DNA of 64,000 nucleotides from Euphorbia lathyris. Lineage: Eukaryota; Streptophyta; Magnoliopsida; Malpighiales; Euphorbiaceae. Positions 32,644 to 42,796 of the stretch are shown here, piece by piece. Location of the stretch: positions 50,779,001-50,843,000 of the forward strand of contig NC_088916.1 in NCBI RefSeq assembly GCF_963576675.1. Reading direction: 5' to 3'. Position numbers and translations under genes: made by a program. Below the pieces are notes generated by a model. That model was not told the DNA's origin. It saw only the letters and a list, made by a program, of their open reading frames with translations, and did not search any database. Numbering within the stretch: position 1 is the stretch's first letter; each line of letters opens with the position of its first letter.

Positions 32644-32666
32644 TCTGTTTTATTTTTTTTATTTAC

Positions 32667-32748
32667 TTAAGTCCAAAACGACGTCGTTTTGGACTTAAAT
32701 GAAACGACGTCGTTTCATTAAAGTCCAAAACGACGTCGTTTTGGACTT
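32667..32748. repeat. Three perfect palindromes around AACGACGTCGTT
   Basis: Palindromes of 32 bp (32667-32698), 22 bp (32698-32719) and 28 bp (32721-32748) lie back to back. All are centred on CGACGTCG; the first and third also share flanks GTCCAAAA/TTTTGGAC. The centre GACGTC is a bZIP-type (C-box) binding core. Confidence 0.92.
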
Positions 32749-33203
32749 AAGTGAATAAAAAAACAGGAAACAACAGCCGCTGCTCCGCTCACTCCACAAA
32801 ATTTTCTTTTTCTTCGCCTTTCTCTGCTACTGCTCCTTTTTTTGCCTTTCTTTCTTTTCTCCCCCTTTTCCTTTCTTTCCTTTCTCTTTTTCTTTGATTG
32901 AGCAACAAAATAGAACAAAGATCAACGGAAATTACGGATATAAAGATTCAAGCAAAGATTATCTAAGGTTAGTTTTGCAATTTAAATCCCTCATTTATAA
33001 TTAGGGTTTCTTTGATTTAAATTATCTAAATTAGTGATTTTGTGTTTAATTAAGTGATGTTGTGTTTAATTAAATGATTTTATGTTTAATTAAGTAATTT
33101 TGTGTTGATAATTTTACTGATTAAGAGCTTTAATTTAAATTCCTCATTTTATGTTGATTTTGTGATTTTGCTTTGATGATTTTGTTAATATATTAGGGAT
33201 ATA

Positions 33204-35701
33204 ATGCACAAATTTTATAAATCGGTTGATAAGGTTCAAAATGTTGAATCTTCATCAAATGACCCTAATCCTAGTGAAAAGAGACAATGTGTGGAATCCG
33301 ATGATATAATCGGTGATCCGGGGGAAAGGAAGCCGATTATTATATATGATAATGCAATTCAAGATGAATTAAGGAGGTGTTATTTGTTAAAAGGTCCTTG
33401 TCAGCCAAAGGGTCATGTATTTCCTCGAACCTTTATTTCCGGACTTCACAAAAGTTTTCAAGTTAAGTGGTTTGATTCGTATCCATGGTTAGAGTATAGT
33501 GTATCTAAAGATGCGGCATTTTGTTTATATTGTTATCTGTTTGCCAGAGGAAATAGGTCTGGTGATAAAGCTTTTACTGAAATTGGATTTAGAAATTGGA
33601 AAAAGGCTTTAGAAAACTTTAAGGATCATGTAGGAGGTATTAATAGTCCACGTCATTATGCTACAGACCGAGTTTTTGGATTTCAAAAGGAAAAGCTAAA
33701 TGTTGACTACTTGTTATCGAAATCAAAGGACACAAATGAGGTTGCTTATCACACTCGAGTAACATCAGTTGTGAAATGTGTCTGATGGCTTTTAAAGGAA
33801 GGCTTACCTTTTCGCAAACATGATGAATCACCGGAGTCATTAGAACGGGGCCACTTTATTGAACTTTTGACATTTCTTTGCAATGAAAATGAAGAAGCGA
33901 ATAAGGTTATGAACTTGAATGCTCCGAAAAATAATCAAATGACTTGCCACCAAATTCAGAAAGAAGTTATTAAAGCTTGTGCATCTGAAACACTCAAAGT
34001 TATTTTAAAAGAGCTTGATGGAAAATTGTTTTCTTTGTTGGTTGATTAGTCTCGTGATTGTTCTGTGAAAGAGCAACTGTCTTTGGTTGCAAGATTTGTG
34101 AATGAAAGTGGAGAAGTTCTTGAACGATTTCTTGGGCTAGTACATGTTGAAGACATTTGTGCACAATCTTTGAAAAAAGAAGTTGATAATTTCTTTACAA
34201 TGAATGGATTATCTCTCTCTAGTCTTAGAGGTCAAGGTTATGATGGAGCTTCGAATATGAGAGGCGAGCTTAGTGGGCTAAAAACACTCGTTTTAAGTGA
34301 AAATAAACACGCACACTATATTCGTTGTTTTGCTCACCAGCTACAATTAGTGGTAGTTGCTGTTGCAGATGTTAACCAAATGGTGGGTGATTTTTTTAGC
34401 TATCTATCTCTCATTGTGAATGTTGTTGGTTCTTCATGTAAAAGAAGAGAAATTCTCAATCAACTTCAACATGAGAAAGTAGTGCAGTCTTTAGAAAGTG
34501 GAGAACTCACTTCAAGAAAAGGCAAAAATCAGGAAACGAGTTTAGCTCGACCAGGTGATACACGATGGGGTTCTCACTATACTACTGTTTCACGTTTCAT
34601 TAGTATGTGGAGTTCAGTTAAACAAGTGCTTGAGGTTTTAAATGTTGATTCCATTAATCGTAAGATTAAAAATAGTGTGTGTGGTTTGCTTAGAAGGATG
34701 TATAGTTATGAAATTGCCTTCATTGCTCATATGATGAAAGACATACTCGGAATGACAAATATTTTATCAAAATGTCTATAAATGAAGAATCAAAATATTG
34801 CTAATGCTTTACGAATGATCCAAATGACAAAGGACAATTTGAAAGACTACTTAATGAATGGGTGGGATCAGTTATACAAAGAAGTCAGTGATTTTTGTGT
34901 AGCCAATAACATTGAAGTGCCAAATATGGATGATATTATGAATGACCGGGCTAGAAGGTTACTTGATGGTGGACCAAGGACTTATTATCGTCATTTTAAC
35001 AAGGAGATTTTTGTGGAGGTAATATGTTTTTCTTGTTCTTTTTACATATAACGTTATAACTTATAGCTATTATTAAATATTTTGTTGACTTTTCTATTTT
35101 TACTCAATGCAAGGTTATTATTGCTCGACTTATTATTGAATTCGATAGTCGCTTTTCTGAATCAAATACAGAACTACTTGTGTGCATGTCCTGTCTTGAT
35201 CCTACAAATTCATTTGAGAATTTTGATTTTCAACGAGTGCTTCGGCTTGCTGAGTTATATTCAACAGATTTTTCCTATTGTGATCTATCTCAGCTCAAAG
35301 ATGAACTTAAACTATTCATTTATGAAATGAGATCGAATGAAATATTCTCTGGTATGAATGATGTTGGAGTACTTGCAAAGAAGATGGTTGAGCTAAAGTA
35401 TCACTCTCTTTTTCCCTTCACATATCGGCTTATTGAGTTGATTTTGATCTTACCAGTTGTAACAGCTTCTGTTGAAAGATCTTTCTCTGTAATGAAACTT
35501 ATTAAGACGGATTTGCGCAACAAGATGGGTGATGACTTTCTCGAAGATTGTATGATGTGTTATGTTGAAAAAAGGATTTTTGTTGGTATTGAGAATGAAG
35601 CGATTGTGCGCAATTTCCAAGCTATGACATTTCGAAGGAATAAATTGCCTTCTCAGCATTACTTATCTTCTTCGAGTCGGTTGAAGGTCAAGAAACGTTA
35701 A
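33204..35701 (+). pseudogene. hAT transposase (TTF zinc finger, DUF4371, hAT dimerisation), three nonsense codons
   Basis: Two exons (33204-35018 and 35114-35701; donor GAG|GTAATA, acceptor GCAAG|GTT) keep one frame over about 800 codons. Domains: TTF-type finger near residues 70-150 (LHKSFQVKWFDSYPWLEYS, FCLYCYLF), DUF4371/RNase H-like core (LVDxSRDCSVKEQ, GQGYDGASNMRG, CFAHQLQLVV, LARPGDTRWGSHY), and the C-terminal hAT dimerisation region (LPVVTASVERSFSVMKLIK). It would excise and insert hAT elements as a nuclear dimer. Stops: TGA 33783-33785, TAG 34047-34049, TAA 34779-34781. There is no frameshift at all, so decay is by point mutation only. By family pattern the affected residues are probably Arg, Glu and Gln. 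Confidence 0.92.
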
Positions 35702-36140
35702 TTTTTTTTACTATAGGTAACGAGAACTATTTATTAGCAATTTATGAAGAATTTATTTTTTCGAATTTTTTTGAATGTATTTGTTTTTTTTTTCTTGGAC
35801 ACAATTTAGCCCCCTAACTATTGGGTCCTGGCTCCGCCCCTGGTTATGACTATTGTGTAACTTACGAGCTAAATATTTTCACTCTTAGATCCAACCAACT
35901 TAACGCACCTAATTTGAGAAAGATAAAAATGATTTTTCCCAATTTTTTTAATATAAATAAAATATATATATTCAAATTTTAGTATATATGTATAAGGTTC
36001 CTTCTATGGTTACTTTGTTTTTTACAAAGTACCATTACTTGCAGGGCCGGCTCTAGGGGGAGTTCCCCTAGGCCGGTGCCTAGGGCCTCACTAAATGTGA
36101 GGCCTCATCTTTCCTTTTTATTATCAACAGGCCTTCTTTC

Positions 36141-36418
36141 TGTTATGAATAAATTGATGGATGTCCATAAGTATAACCATTGTAACTCCCCATACTTTAA
36201 TGTTGTAACTCTTCATTCATTAAGATTGTAACTCTGTATTCCTTAATGTTTGTAACTCCATAATTTATGTTCTTATGTAACTTATATATTCATAAGCCTA
36301 TAAATATAGGTTTCTTTCATGTAATAGAGAACAAGCATAAAGACAAGTGAAATACACGCATACACTTACTCTCTATTGTTCTTATTCGATTGGATATTAT
36401 CTTCCTTATTTTATAACA
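36141..36418 (+). mobile_element. Copia 5' LTR
   Basis: TGTTATGAATAAATTG ... TTATTTTATAACA, 278 bp. It has a TATA box in CCTATAAATATAGG (about 36298) and four TTGTAACTC-type repeats about 30 bp apart upstream of it (36180-36270). Followed by CGTTATCAGCACGAG, where the primer site should be; the tRNA is not resolved. Confidence 0.95.
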
Positions 36419-36765
36419 CGTTATCAGCACGAGTTTGCTCGTTCGGTTAATTCCAACATGAATTTGTTCAACCGATTAATCCTGGCACGAACTTTCTCAT
36501 TCGACTAATCTCTACTCAGATTTATTCATCCATTTAATCCCAGATAAGTTCTAAATCAATCTTTAATTTGTTTTATATTATAACCTTGTTTCTAATACAC
36601 TTATTTGTATTGTACTTTAGTTATATCAAATCTTACAGATGTGAATATCTAAATTGTTAAAGATCCATTTGTGTTTTAGAAATATTTAAAAGAAAGATAT
36701 GACCACCAGAAGTTGGTTCTATTATCAAAAGCTTGTTATGCATTATGATGAAATTAAGATTGCAA

Positions 36766-38181
36766 TGTTGAAACACCTTTCCACATAATTTTGATTTGAC
36801 AAAATTGTTTAAGTATAAATTAGAATACATATTCTATACACACTAAGTTTAAATGCGTTGATTTATTCTACTAATGTGTTTGTTCAATGTTGAGTATAAA
36901 TGTTATAAGTCATAAGGATTGGAAGGCCCAAGCCCAATACGGAAGCCAAGGCCCAAGTCAAACAACTCAGTACACTCGGCCCGCGTATGTCAAGACGCTG
37001 CCGTTTTTGTTCAAAACGCAACTCAGCAATCGGAAGGATCTAGAAGACCTTCGGGAACAACTTCAAGATGAAGCTGCTGAGTAGTCTCGACAAAGCGTAC
37101 AAGACAGCAGCTGGCAAAGGAAAAACTTCCAGACAAAGTGTTTCTTCTTTTGGCAAAGTTCAGACGACACAGTATGCTGTCCAGTTGACTTTACCATAAA
37201 AGGAGAGACCATCTGCTGTGCTGACCGAGGACAGAAGATACACGATTGTGATTGGCCAAGAGCTCTGTGCAAGTCAGGATGACAATGATACATAGCCGTT
37301 TCCCTCCAACGGTTATTTCGAAATTCGAAATGACCGAATGGCCAGATGTCTCTATAAATAGTGCCATCACAAGCTTCACTAGATACAGAACTTGATCAAG
37401 CCATTACGCTGTCCAAATCTCTACAAGTTCTGCAAGCAAGAAGCAAAGCAAAATTCTTACACTACATTTTCATATTTGTGTAAAAGTCTAGAGTGATTGT
37501 TTTTCAATCATCTAAGGTGTTCTAGCAATTGTTGTTTAGGACAAAATCTTTATCATTTCTAGAAGTAGAAAGGAGAGGCTGAGTACTCGGTCTTAAGTAC
37601 TCAGCGGAGAGATTAGGATTGAGTAGAAGTATAGAGGAAGGTACTCTTGTCATACTCAATTGCTGATATTGTAAAAGGAGAGATTAGGATTGAGTAGAAG
37701 TATAGAGGAAGGTACTCTTGTCATACTCAATTGCTGATATTGTAAAAGGTTTGAGGCTCTACCTTTAAAGAGCTCAGTAGAGGATTTGAAATCTCGGAAG
37801 TGTTCCGGAGACAGGACGTAGGCTTAGAAGAAGCCGAACCTGGATAAATCTGCTGAGTGAAGTTTTCTTAAACCTTAACTCCTTATTTATATTGCTTGCT
37901 TAAAACAAACTAAAACTGACCAAGTAAAAGAGGTCAAGCTGATTTGTGCGCTACAAACGAGCAGGTTCAGGAATAGACTCTAAGTGCTATTTCCTGACCT
38001 AAGCAACGAAGCTGTCCTAGTCACTAGTTGACTAAGCCAGTGTCTTGCTGAGTGTTAAGTGCCGCTGTTTTATAAACTTCTCTTAAAGAAAAGAAATCTG
38101 CCCAAATTATTTTAAAAAGGTAAAATAGTTCCTAACCCCCCCCCCTTGGAACTATATTTGCAACCTTACAAGGGACCAACA
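36766..38181 (+). mobile_element. Solo LTR, family L2 (TSD TGCAA), in copia gag
   Basis: The 1416 bp insert begins TGTTGAAACACC and ends AGGGACCAACA. Perfect duplications TGCAA flank it (36761-36765 and 38182-38186), and gag reads on either side. It has a TATA box (CTCTATAAATAGTGCC, about 37350) and a C-run CCCCCCCCC followed by TTGGAACTATA near 38138. A second copy lies on the minus strand at 63379-64000. General resemblance is to long copia (SIRE/Maximus-type) LTRs, but the lineage is not proven. Confidence 0.88.
37606..37747 (+). repeat. Exact 71 bp tandem duplication inside the L2 solo LTR
   Basis: Units 37606-37676 and 37677-37747 start GGAGAGATTAGGATTGAG and appear identical. The copy at the right edge of the window has only one unit at the corresponding place (about 63805-63870), so the duplication is specific to this insertion. 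Confidence 0.85.
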
Positions 38182-38639
38182 TGCAAGATTTTAAATCGGT
38201 ACAGAATATAATTCTCCACTTTTTAAGATTACATCTCAATTAAAATTATGTAGAGATGATGTTACCAATGAAATTATGTTAGAAAAAACTTTCTATACTT
38301 TTCATGCATTTAATATGCTCCTGCAGCAGCAATCTAAAGAAAAAGGCTTCAAAAAGTATTCTAAATTAATTTCTCTTCTTCTTGTAGCAGAACAAAATAA
38401 TGAGTTTTTAATGAAAAAGACGAGTCTCGTCCTACTGGATCAATTGCATTCCCAGAAGTGAATGCAACGCCATACGATAATGAAAATAATAACCGTGGAT
38501 GTGGTCGCGGTCATGGACGTAATCTTCGTCATGGTTATAACTGTTATGGTTATAATAATAAAAATACAGATGCCCACCAGTAGTGGAAAAATCAAATTAA
38601 TAAATTTGATAGAAATAATAAATAAAAGTCAGAATTCAA

Positions 38640-38972
38640 ATGGAAATTGGTCACGTACTTGTCGTATGTCAAAGCATCTGGTTTTACTATACCAAGTTCC
38701 TGAAGAGATTCTCATATATAATGTACTATCTTGTAACACAAATTTAGTTGAAGGCTCCGGCAGAGCCAATATAGTCTTACCAAGAGAAACGAAGTTTATT
38801 ATGAATAATTCATTATTTTCCACAAAGTCTCACAGAAATTTGGTAAGCTTCAAAGATATTCATAGAAATGGATATCATATTGAGACTGTAAGTGAAGGAA
38901 ATCAAGAATGTCTTTATGTTGTGAATACAATTTCAAGAAAGATATATGGACTAGAAAAATTTAATACTTTAT
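38640..38972 (+). pseudogene. Copia protease-region remnant
   Basis: Encodes NWSRTCRMSKHLV, then LSCNTNLVEGSGRANIVLP, KSHRNLVSFKDIHRNGYH and YVVNTISRKIYG. This matches the copia segment between the zinc knuckle and the integrase zinc finger (NLLS.KD...NGYH.ET). The canonical DSGA protease active site is not visible, so the catalytic part is deleted. Confidence 0.6.
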
Positions 38973-39621
38973 AATCTAGTTTGTGTTACACATTTATTAA
39001 CGTAATTGAAGCAAATCTTATTGGAAACCAGAAGTTCATAGATTTTGATACTTATAAGATTTGACATGATACTCAGGGTCATCCTGGTTTTGTAATGATG
39101 AGAAGGGATATTCGTTTGTGAAGGTTTGAAGCTGTTTTATTCCTTTTAGAGGAAGTAAAGCTGCCTTAGGGATCAACTTGCTACCTATCTTTGAGGTGAA
39201 GCGATCCACCTTTAGGACTTGTGAACCCTTCTTTGGGAAGGGAGTAAGAGAGTGTAAAGACCTTGCGTCCAAGGAATGTTTTAACTCTATCTCGAATGGT
39301 GACCATCTAAGGATAGATCCGCCCATGAGACTGTTCTCCTATCTTTGAGGAGAAAAAGTAGCTATGTGATAGCGATACTTTTTAGTGTGGGAAGCGTTGG
39401 ATGTCCCCCTTCTTTACGAGACTGGAATATTTATATTGCTGCAAGAAAATACTTAAAAAGAACATGGACAATAGAACAATTGCTTTTTATTAATAGGAGA
39501 TACGCTTTAGTACAGCAAGCAGGTCTTACATGTGAGCCTCATTAAAACCTTTAACAAGAAAAACCACATGGGAAAAAAGCTTATTAAAGGAAAAAGAGTA
39601 CTCAAGACCTTTGTTTACATT

Positions 39622-41871
39622 CTATTTTCTGGCGAAGTATTTGCGGAGATTTTGGAGATTCCAAGTGCGCGGTAATGTATTTCCTTCTATGTCTTGAATC
39701 TTAAATGTGGCGAACCCAATCTTGTCCACTATTTGATATGGACCTGTCCAGGTGAGCCCTAGCTTTCCCTTCCCTTCTCTAGATTGGATTTTGTCGGCCT
39801 TGCGAAGCACGAGATCCCCCACATTCAGGTCTACAAGTTTGGCGTTTTTGTCATGGTAAGCTGCGATCCGCTGCTTGTATGCCGCCATACGTACATATGC
39901 CTTGTCTCTCCTATCCTCCACTTGATCAAGACTTTCTTTCAGTCCCTGACTGTTTTCATCCTCGCAATAGAATGCAATTTTGTCACTTAGAACCAATATC
40001 TCGACTGGGATTACAGCTTCCACACCATGAGAGAGGGCGAATGGGGTTTCACCCGTGGCCGTTCGAGGAGTAGTACGATACGCCCATAAGACGCTTGTTA
40101 ACTGATCCGCCCATTTCTTATCATGCTCACCCAGTCTTTTCTTTATTCCTTTTACGATTGTCCGATTCGTGACTTCGGTCATACCGTTGGATTGTGGGTA
40201 ATATACGGAGGCGAACCTGTTTAGAATGCCCAATTTTTCACAGAAAGCTTTGAACTCACCACAGTTGAATTGCGTTCCATTGTCAGTGATGATCGTGTGT
40301 GGAACTCCATATCTTCCCACAATATTATCTTTGACGAACTCAACCATTCGTTCAGCATTGATGGAGGAGACAGCTTCAGCCTCTACCCATTCAGTGAAAT
40401 GGTCAACTGCCACTACCACGTACTTCCTTTGTCTACGAGTAGGAGGAAATGGTCCAATGATGTCAATTCCCCAGAGGGCAAAGGGTCGACCTTCAATGAT
40501 AGGCCTCTGGAGATGTTTGGCAGTATGAGATTCATTCGCATGAATCTGACAACTATGGCAAGATTCCACCAGTTTCTGTGCATCAAGTTCTGCTTTGGGC
40601 CAATAAAATCCTGCTAGCCTAGACTTTTTTAGGATGGAGGCGGATGCCTCATGGGCTCCACATGCTCCTTCGTGCAACTCCTTGAGGACCTGTTGTCCCT
40701 CTTTTGGCAAAATGCATTTTAACCAAGGATGGCTAAAAGATTTTCTATAGAGGCCATCATTGATCATGGAGAAATAGGCCGCCCTCCTTACAATCCGCCG
40801 AGCTTCCTCTTTGTCCGTAGGTAGAGCTCCATCTAATAGATACTGACGGATGGTAGATCTCCAATCATTTTCTACGATTGTGAGTAGGGATACCTCTTTC
40901 TGGGCAAATGCGGGAGCTGCTTTGACTTCGAATGGACATTGTGGATCCGCCCAGTTCTCTTTGTTGGAAGCCATTTTAGCTAGGTGATCTGCTTCGGTAT
41001 TTGATCCTCGGGGTACATGGATCAGTTCCCATTTAGTTTCTTTGGTTTCAAGGTGATCTAGCAATTTTTTGACTTCAGCGACGTATTTGGCCAAAACATC
41101 ATCCTTTACTTCATAATTTTTGATCACTTGGTTGACCATCAACTTAGAGTCACTATAGATCACGATTCGCTCGGGAGTGATTTCTTTTAACAGGCGCAAT
41201 CCCAATATTAGAGCCTCATATTCCGCGGCATTGTTAGTTGCAAAGAAATCCAATTTTGCTGCGTACTGTAGCTTTATATATTGGGGGCTTTTGGTTACGA
41301 TGCCGATACCAGCTCCTTCGGCTGAGGAGGCTCCATCTGTATACATCGTCCATTCTTCGACTTGAGGTTTAGGAATAGTTATCCCCTCTTCAGTGAATTC
41401 ATTCACAAAGTCTGCCAAGACTTGACTCTTTAAGGCTGATCTGCTCTCGTATCGTACGTCAAATTCACCAAGGCGGATAGCCCACTCCATCAATCTCCCT
41501 GAAGTCTCCGGCCTTTGCAATACCTTCCTCATTGGTATATTTGTTCGAACTATAACAGTATGAGCCTGGAAGTAAGGCCTAAGGCGGATTGCTATGGTGA
41601 CAACGGCCAAAGCCATTTTATCAAGTTTGGAATATCTGGTTTCAGCATCCTTTAATACTTTGCTCACGTAATAAATTGGATACTGCTGGCCATCCTCTTC
41701 CCTTATCATGACCGTGCAAACAGCTTTATCTATAACCGAGACATACATGTAGAGATTCTCACCTTTCAGGGGTCGGCTCATCATGGGCGGTTCTGTGAGA
41801 AACCGTTTGATTCCCTCGAAAGCTTTTTCGCAATCCTCATTCCACTCAAATGCCTTTTGCTTCTTGATCAC
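39622..41871 (-). CDS. Gypsy B RNase H, second RNase H and integrase (open, about 749 codons)
   Basis: An unbroken frame. Order: RT thumb/RNase H (residues 1-120; FEWNEDCEKAF, YYVSKVLKDAETRYSKLDK), second RNase H (about 170-300; MYTDGASSAEGAGIGIV, NNAAEYEALILGLRLL, YSDSKLMVNQV, HVPRGSNTEADHLAK), integrase zinc site (about 395-445; HEGACGAH, CHSCQIH), core with D (WGIDIIGPFP), D (IITDNGTQF) and E (PQSNGMTEVTNRT), and a tail with GDLVLRKAD and GKLGLTWTGPYQI. It belongs to a longer polyprotein; a small deletion at about 41890 puts it in a different frame from the reverse transcriptase. Gypsy C 56951-58423 is the closest relative. All catalytic residues appear present. Confidence 0.92.
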   Translation of the reverse strand: MIKKQKAFEWNEDCEKAFEGIKRFLTEPPMMSRPLKGENLYMYVSVIDKAVCTVMIREEDGQQYPIYYVSKVLKDAETRYSKLDKMALAVVTIAIRLRPYFQAHTVIVRTNIPMRKVLQRPETSGRLMEWAIRLGEFDVRYESRSALKSQVLADFVNEFTEEGITIPKPQVEEWTMYTDGASSAEGAGIGIVTKSPQYIKLQYAAKLDFFATNNAAEYEALILGLRLLKEITPERIVIYSDSKLMVNQVIKNYEVKDDVLAKYVAEVKKLLDHLETKETKWELIHVPRGSNTEADHLAKMASNKENWADPQCPFEVKAAPAFAQKEVSLLTIVENDWRSTIRQYLLDGALPTDKEEARRIVRRAAYFSMINDGLYRKSFSHPWLKCILPKEGQQVLKELHEGACGAHEASASILKKSRLAGFYWPKAELDAQKLVESCHSCQIHANESHTAKHLQRPIIEGRPFALWGIDIIGPFPPTRRQRKYVVVAVDHFTEWVEAEAVSSINAERMVEFVKDNIVGRYGVPHTIITDNGTQFNCGEFKAFCEKLGILNRFASVYYPQSNGMTEVTNRTIVKGIKKRLGEHDKKWADQLTSVLWAYRTTPRTATGETPFALSHGVEAVIPVEILVLSDKIAFYCEDENSQGLKESLDQVEDRRDKAYVRMAAYKQRIAAYHDKNAKLVDLNVGDLVLRKADKIQSREGKGKLGLTWTGPYQIVDKIGFATFKIQDIEGNTLPRTWNLQNLRKYFARK

Positions 41872-41890
41872 CTCATAAAAGGGCTGACAT

Positions 41891-42790
41891 CTACGGGCAG
41901 GAGATAAACCTGCCCAAGGCTACGATCCGCCCGTTAAGGCGTTGCACTTCCCTGATGTTCCGTGGCGCTTGCATCTCCAGAACGGCCTTAATCTTGTCAG
42001 GATTTGGGCTCACTCCTTTCTCGCTAATCATGAATCCCAAGAACTTTCCATACGTTGCACCAAAGGTACATTTTTCCGGGTTCAGTTTAATATTATGACG
42101 TCGGAGTATGCCCAGTACCTCCTTTACATCATCTGCATACTTTTCCACAGTGGTGCTCTTGATGATCATGTCATCCACATAGACGGAGTAGTTATCACCT
42201 TTGCTTTTCACGAATATCTTGTTAATCATCCATTGATAGGTTGCACCTGCGTTCTTAAGCCCAAAGGGCATGACTTTGAAGCAATAAGTGGCTTGATGAG
42301 TCACGAACGAGGTCTTGATTCTATCTGAAGGCTCTATTGGGATTTGGTGATAACTTGACTTTACGTCTGTAAAAGAGTACATAGCGTGTCCTGCGGTTCC
42401 ATCTACGAGGATGTCGATACATGGCAAAAGGTAGTTGTCTTTTGGACAAGCTTTATTGAGATCTGTAAAGTCAATACACATGCGGTATGATCCGCCCGCT
42501 TTCTTCACTAGCACTACATTCGCCAACCATTGTGTATAAAGTACCTCTTCAATGGCATCCGCTCACTGGAGTTTGGTGATTTCCTCCTCTATCACCTTCT
42601 GTCTTTCAAGGCCATGGTTTCTCCGTTTTTGGGCAACCGGGACCGCGTCCTTATCGATGTTGAGTTTGTGAGTGATAACATCTGGACTAATCCCAGGGAG
42701 GATCTCATCCTTCCAGGCAAAGACATCTTCTGCTTCATGGAGAACCTTGGTGATTGCTACCTTAATTTCTCCCTTGAGCCCTTTCGCCAT
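41891..42790 (-). pseudogene. Gypsy B reverse transcriptase
   Basis: The open pieces 42790-42563 and 42526-41891 share one frame, separated by TGA at 42563-42565. They contain VFAWKDEILPGISPDVITHKL, LANVVLVKKAGGSYRMCIDF, PCIDILVDGTAGHAMYSF, FVTHQATYCFKVMPFGLKN, the catalytic YVDDMIIKS (about 42173) and FLGFMISEKGV. It is the only member of this family in the window that still has a reverse transcriptase; the same region is deleted in Gypsy C. It ends at GRFISCP, where a frameshift separates it from RNase H. Confidence 0.92.
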
Positions 42791-42796
42791 CCGTAC

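Larger units (their letters stand above)
32503..35842 (+). mobile_element. hAT transposon (TSD GTTATGAC)
   Basis: The 3340 bp element has perfect 13 bp inverted ends (CAGGGGCGGAGCC and GGCTCCGCCCCTG). Perfect 8 bp target duplications GTTATGAC lie at 32495-32502 and 35843-35850. It encodes one TTF-finger hAT transposase. The 5' subterminal region (32538-32748) is an unbroken series of hairpins and palindromes. Three nonsense codons make this copy non-autonomous unless the stops are read through, but its ends are intact and could be mobilised by a related transposase. Confidence 0.95.
36640..38640 (+). pseudogene. Copia gag, interrupted by a solo LTR
   Basis: The left part (about 36670-36765) encodes LKERYDHQKLVLLSKACY. 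After the inserted LTR, gag resumes at 38187 (QDFKSVQ), then an ORF from 38276 (MLEKTFYTFHAFNMLLQQQ, FKKYSKLISLLLVAEQNNE). These are strings typical of copia gag proteins, which form the particle around element RNA. Stops at 38459 and elsewhere, plus a frameshift near 38230. A Gly/Asn-rich stretch with His/Cys residues (38480-38580) corresponds to the zinc-knuckle region in another frame. Confidence 0.75.

Noticed and set aside
40226..40617. Plus-strand open frames opposite the Gypsy B (and C) integrase
   Set aside because: They recur in both elements only because the integrase is conserved on the other strand.
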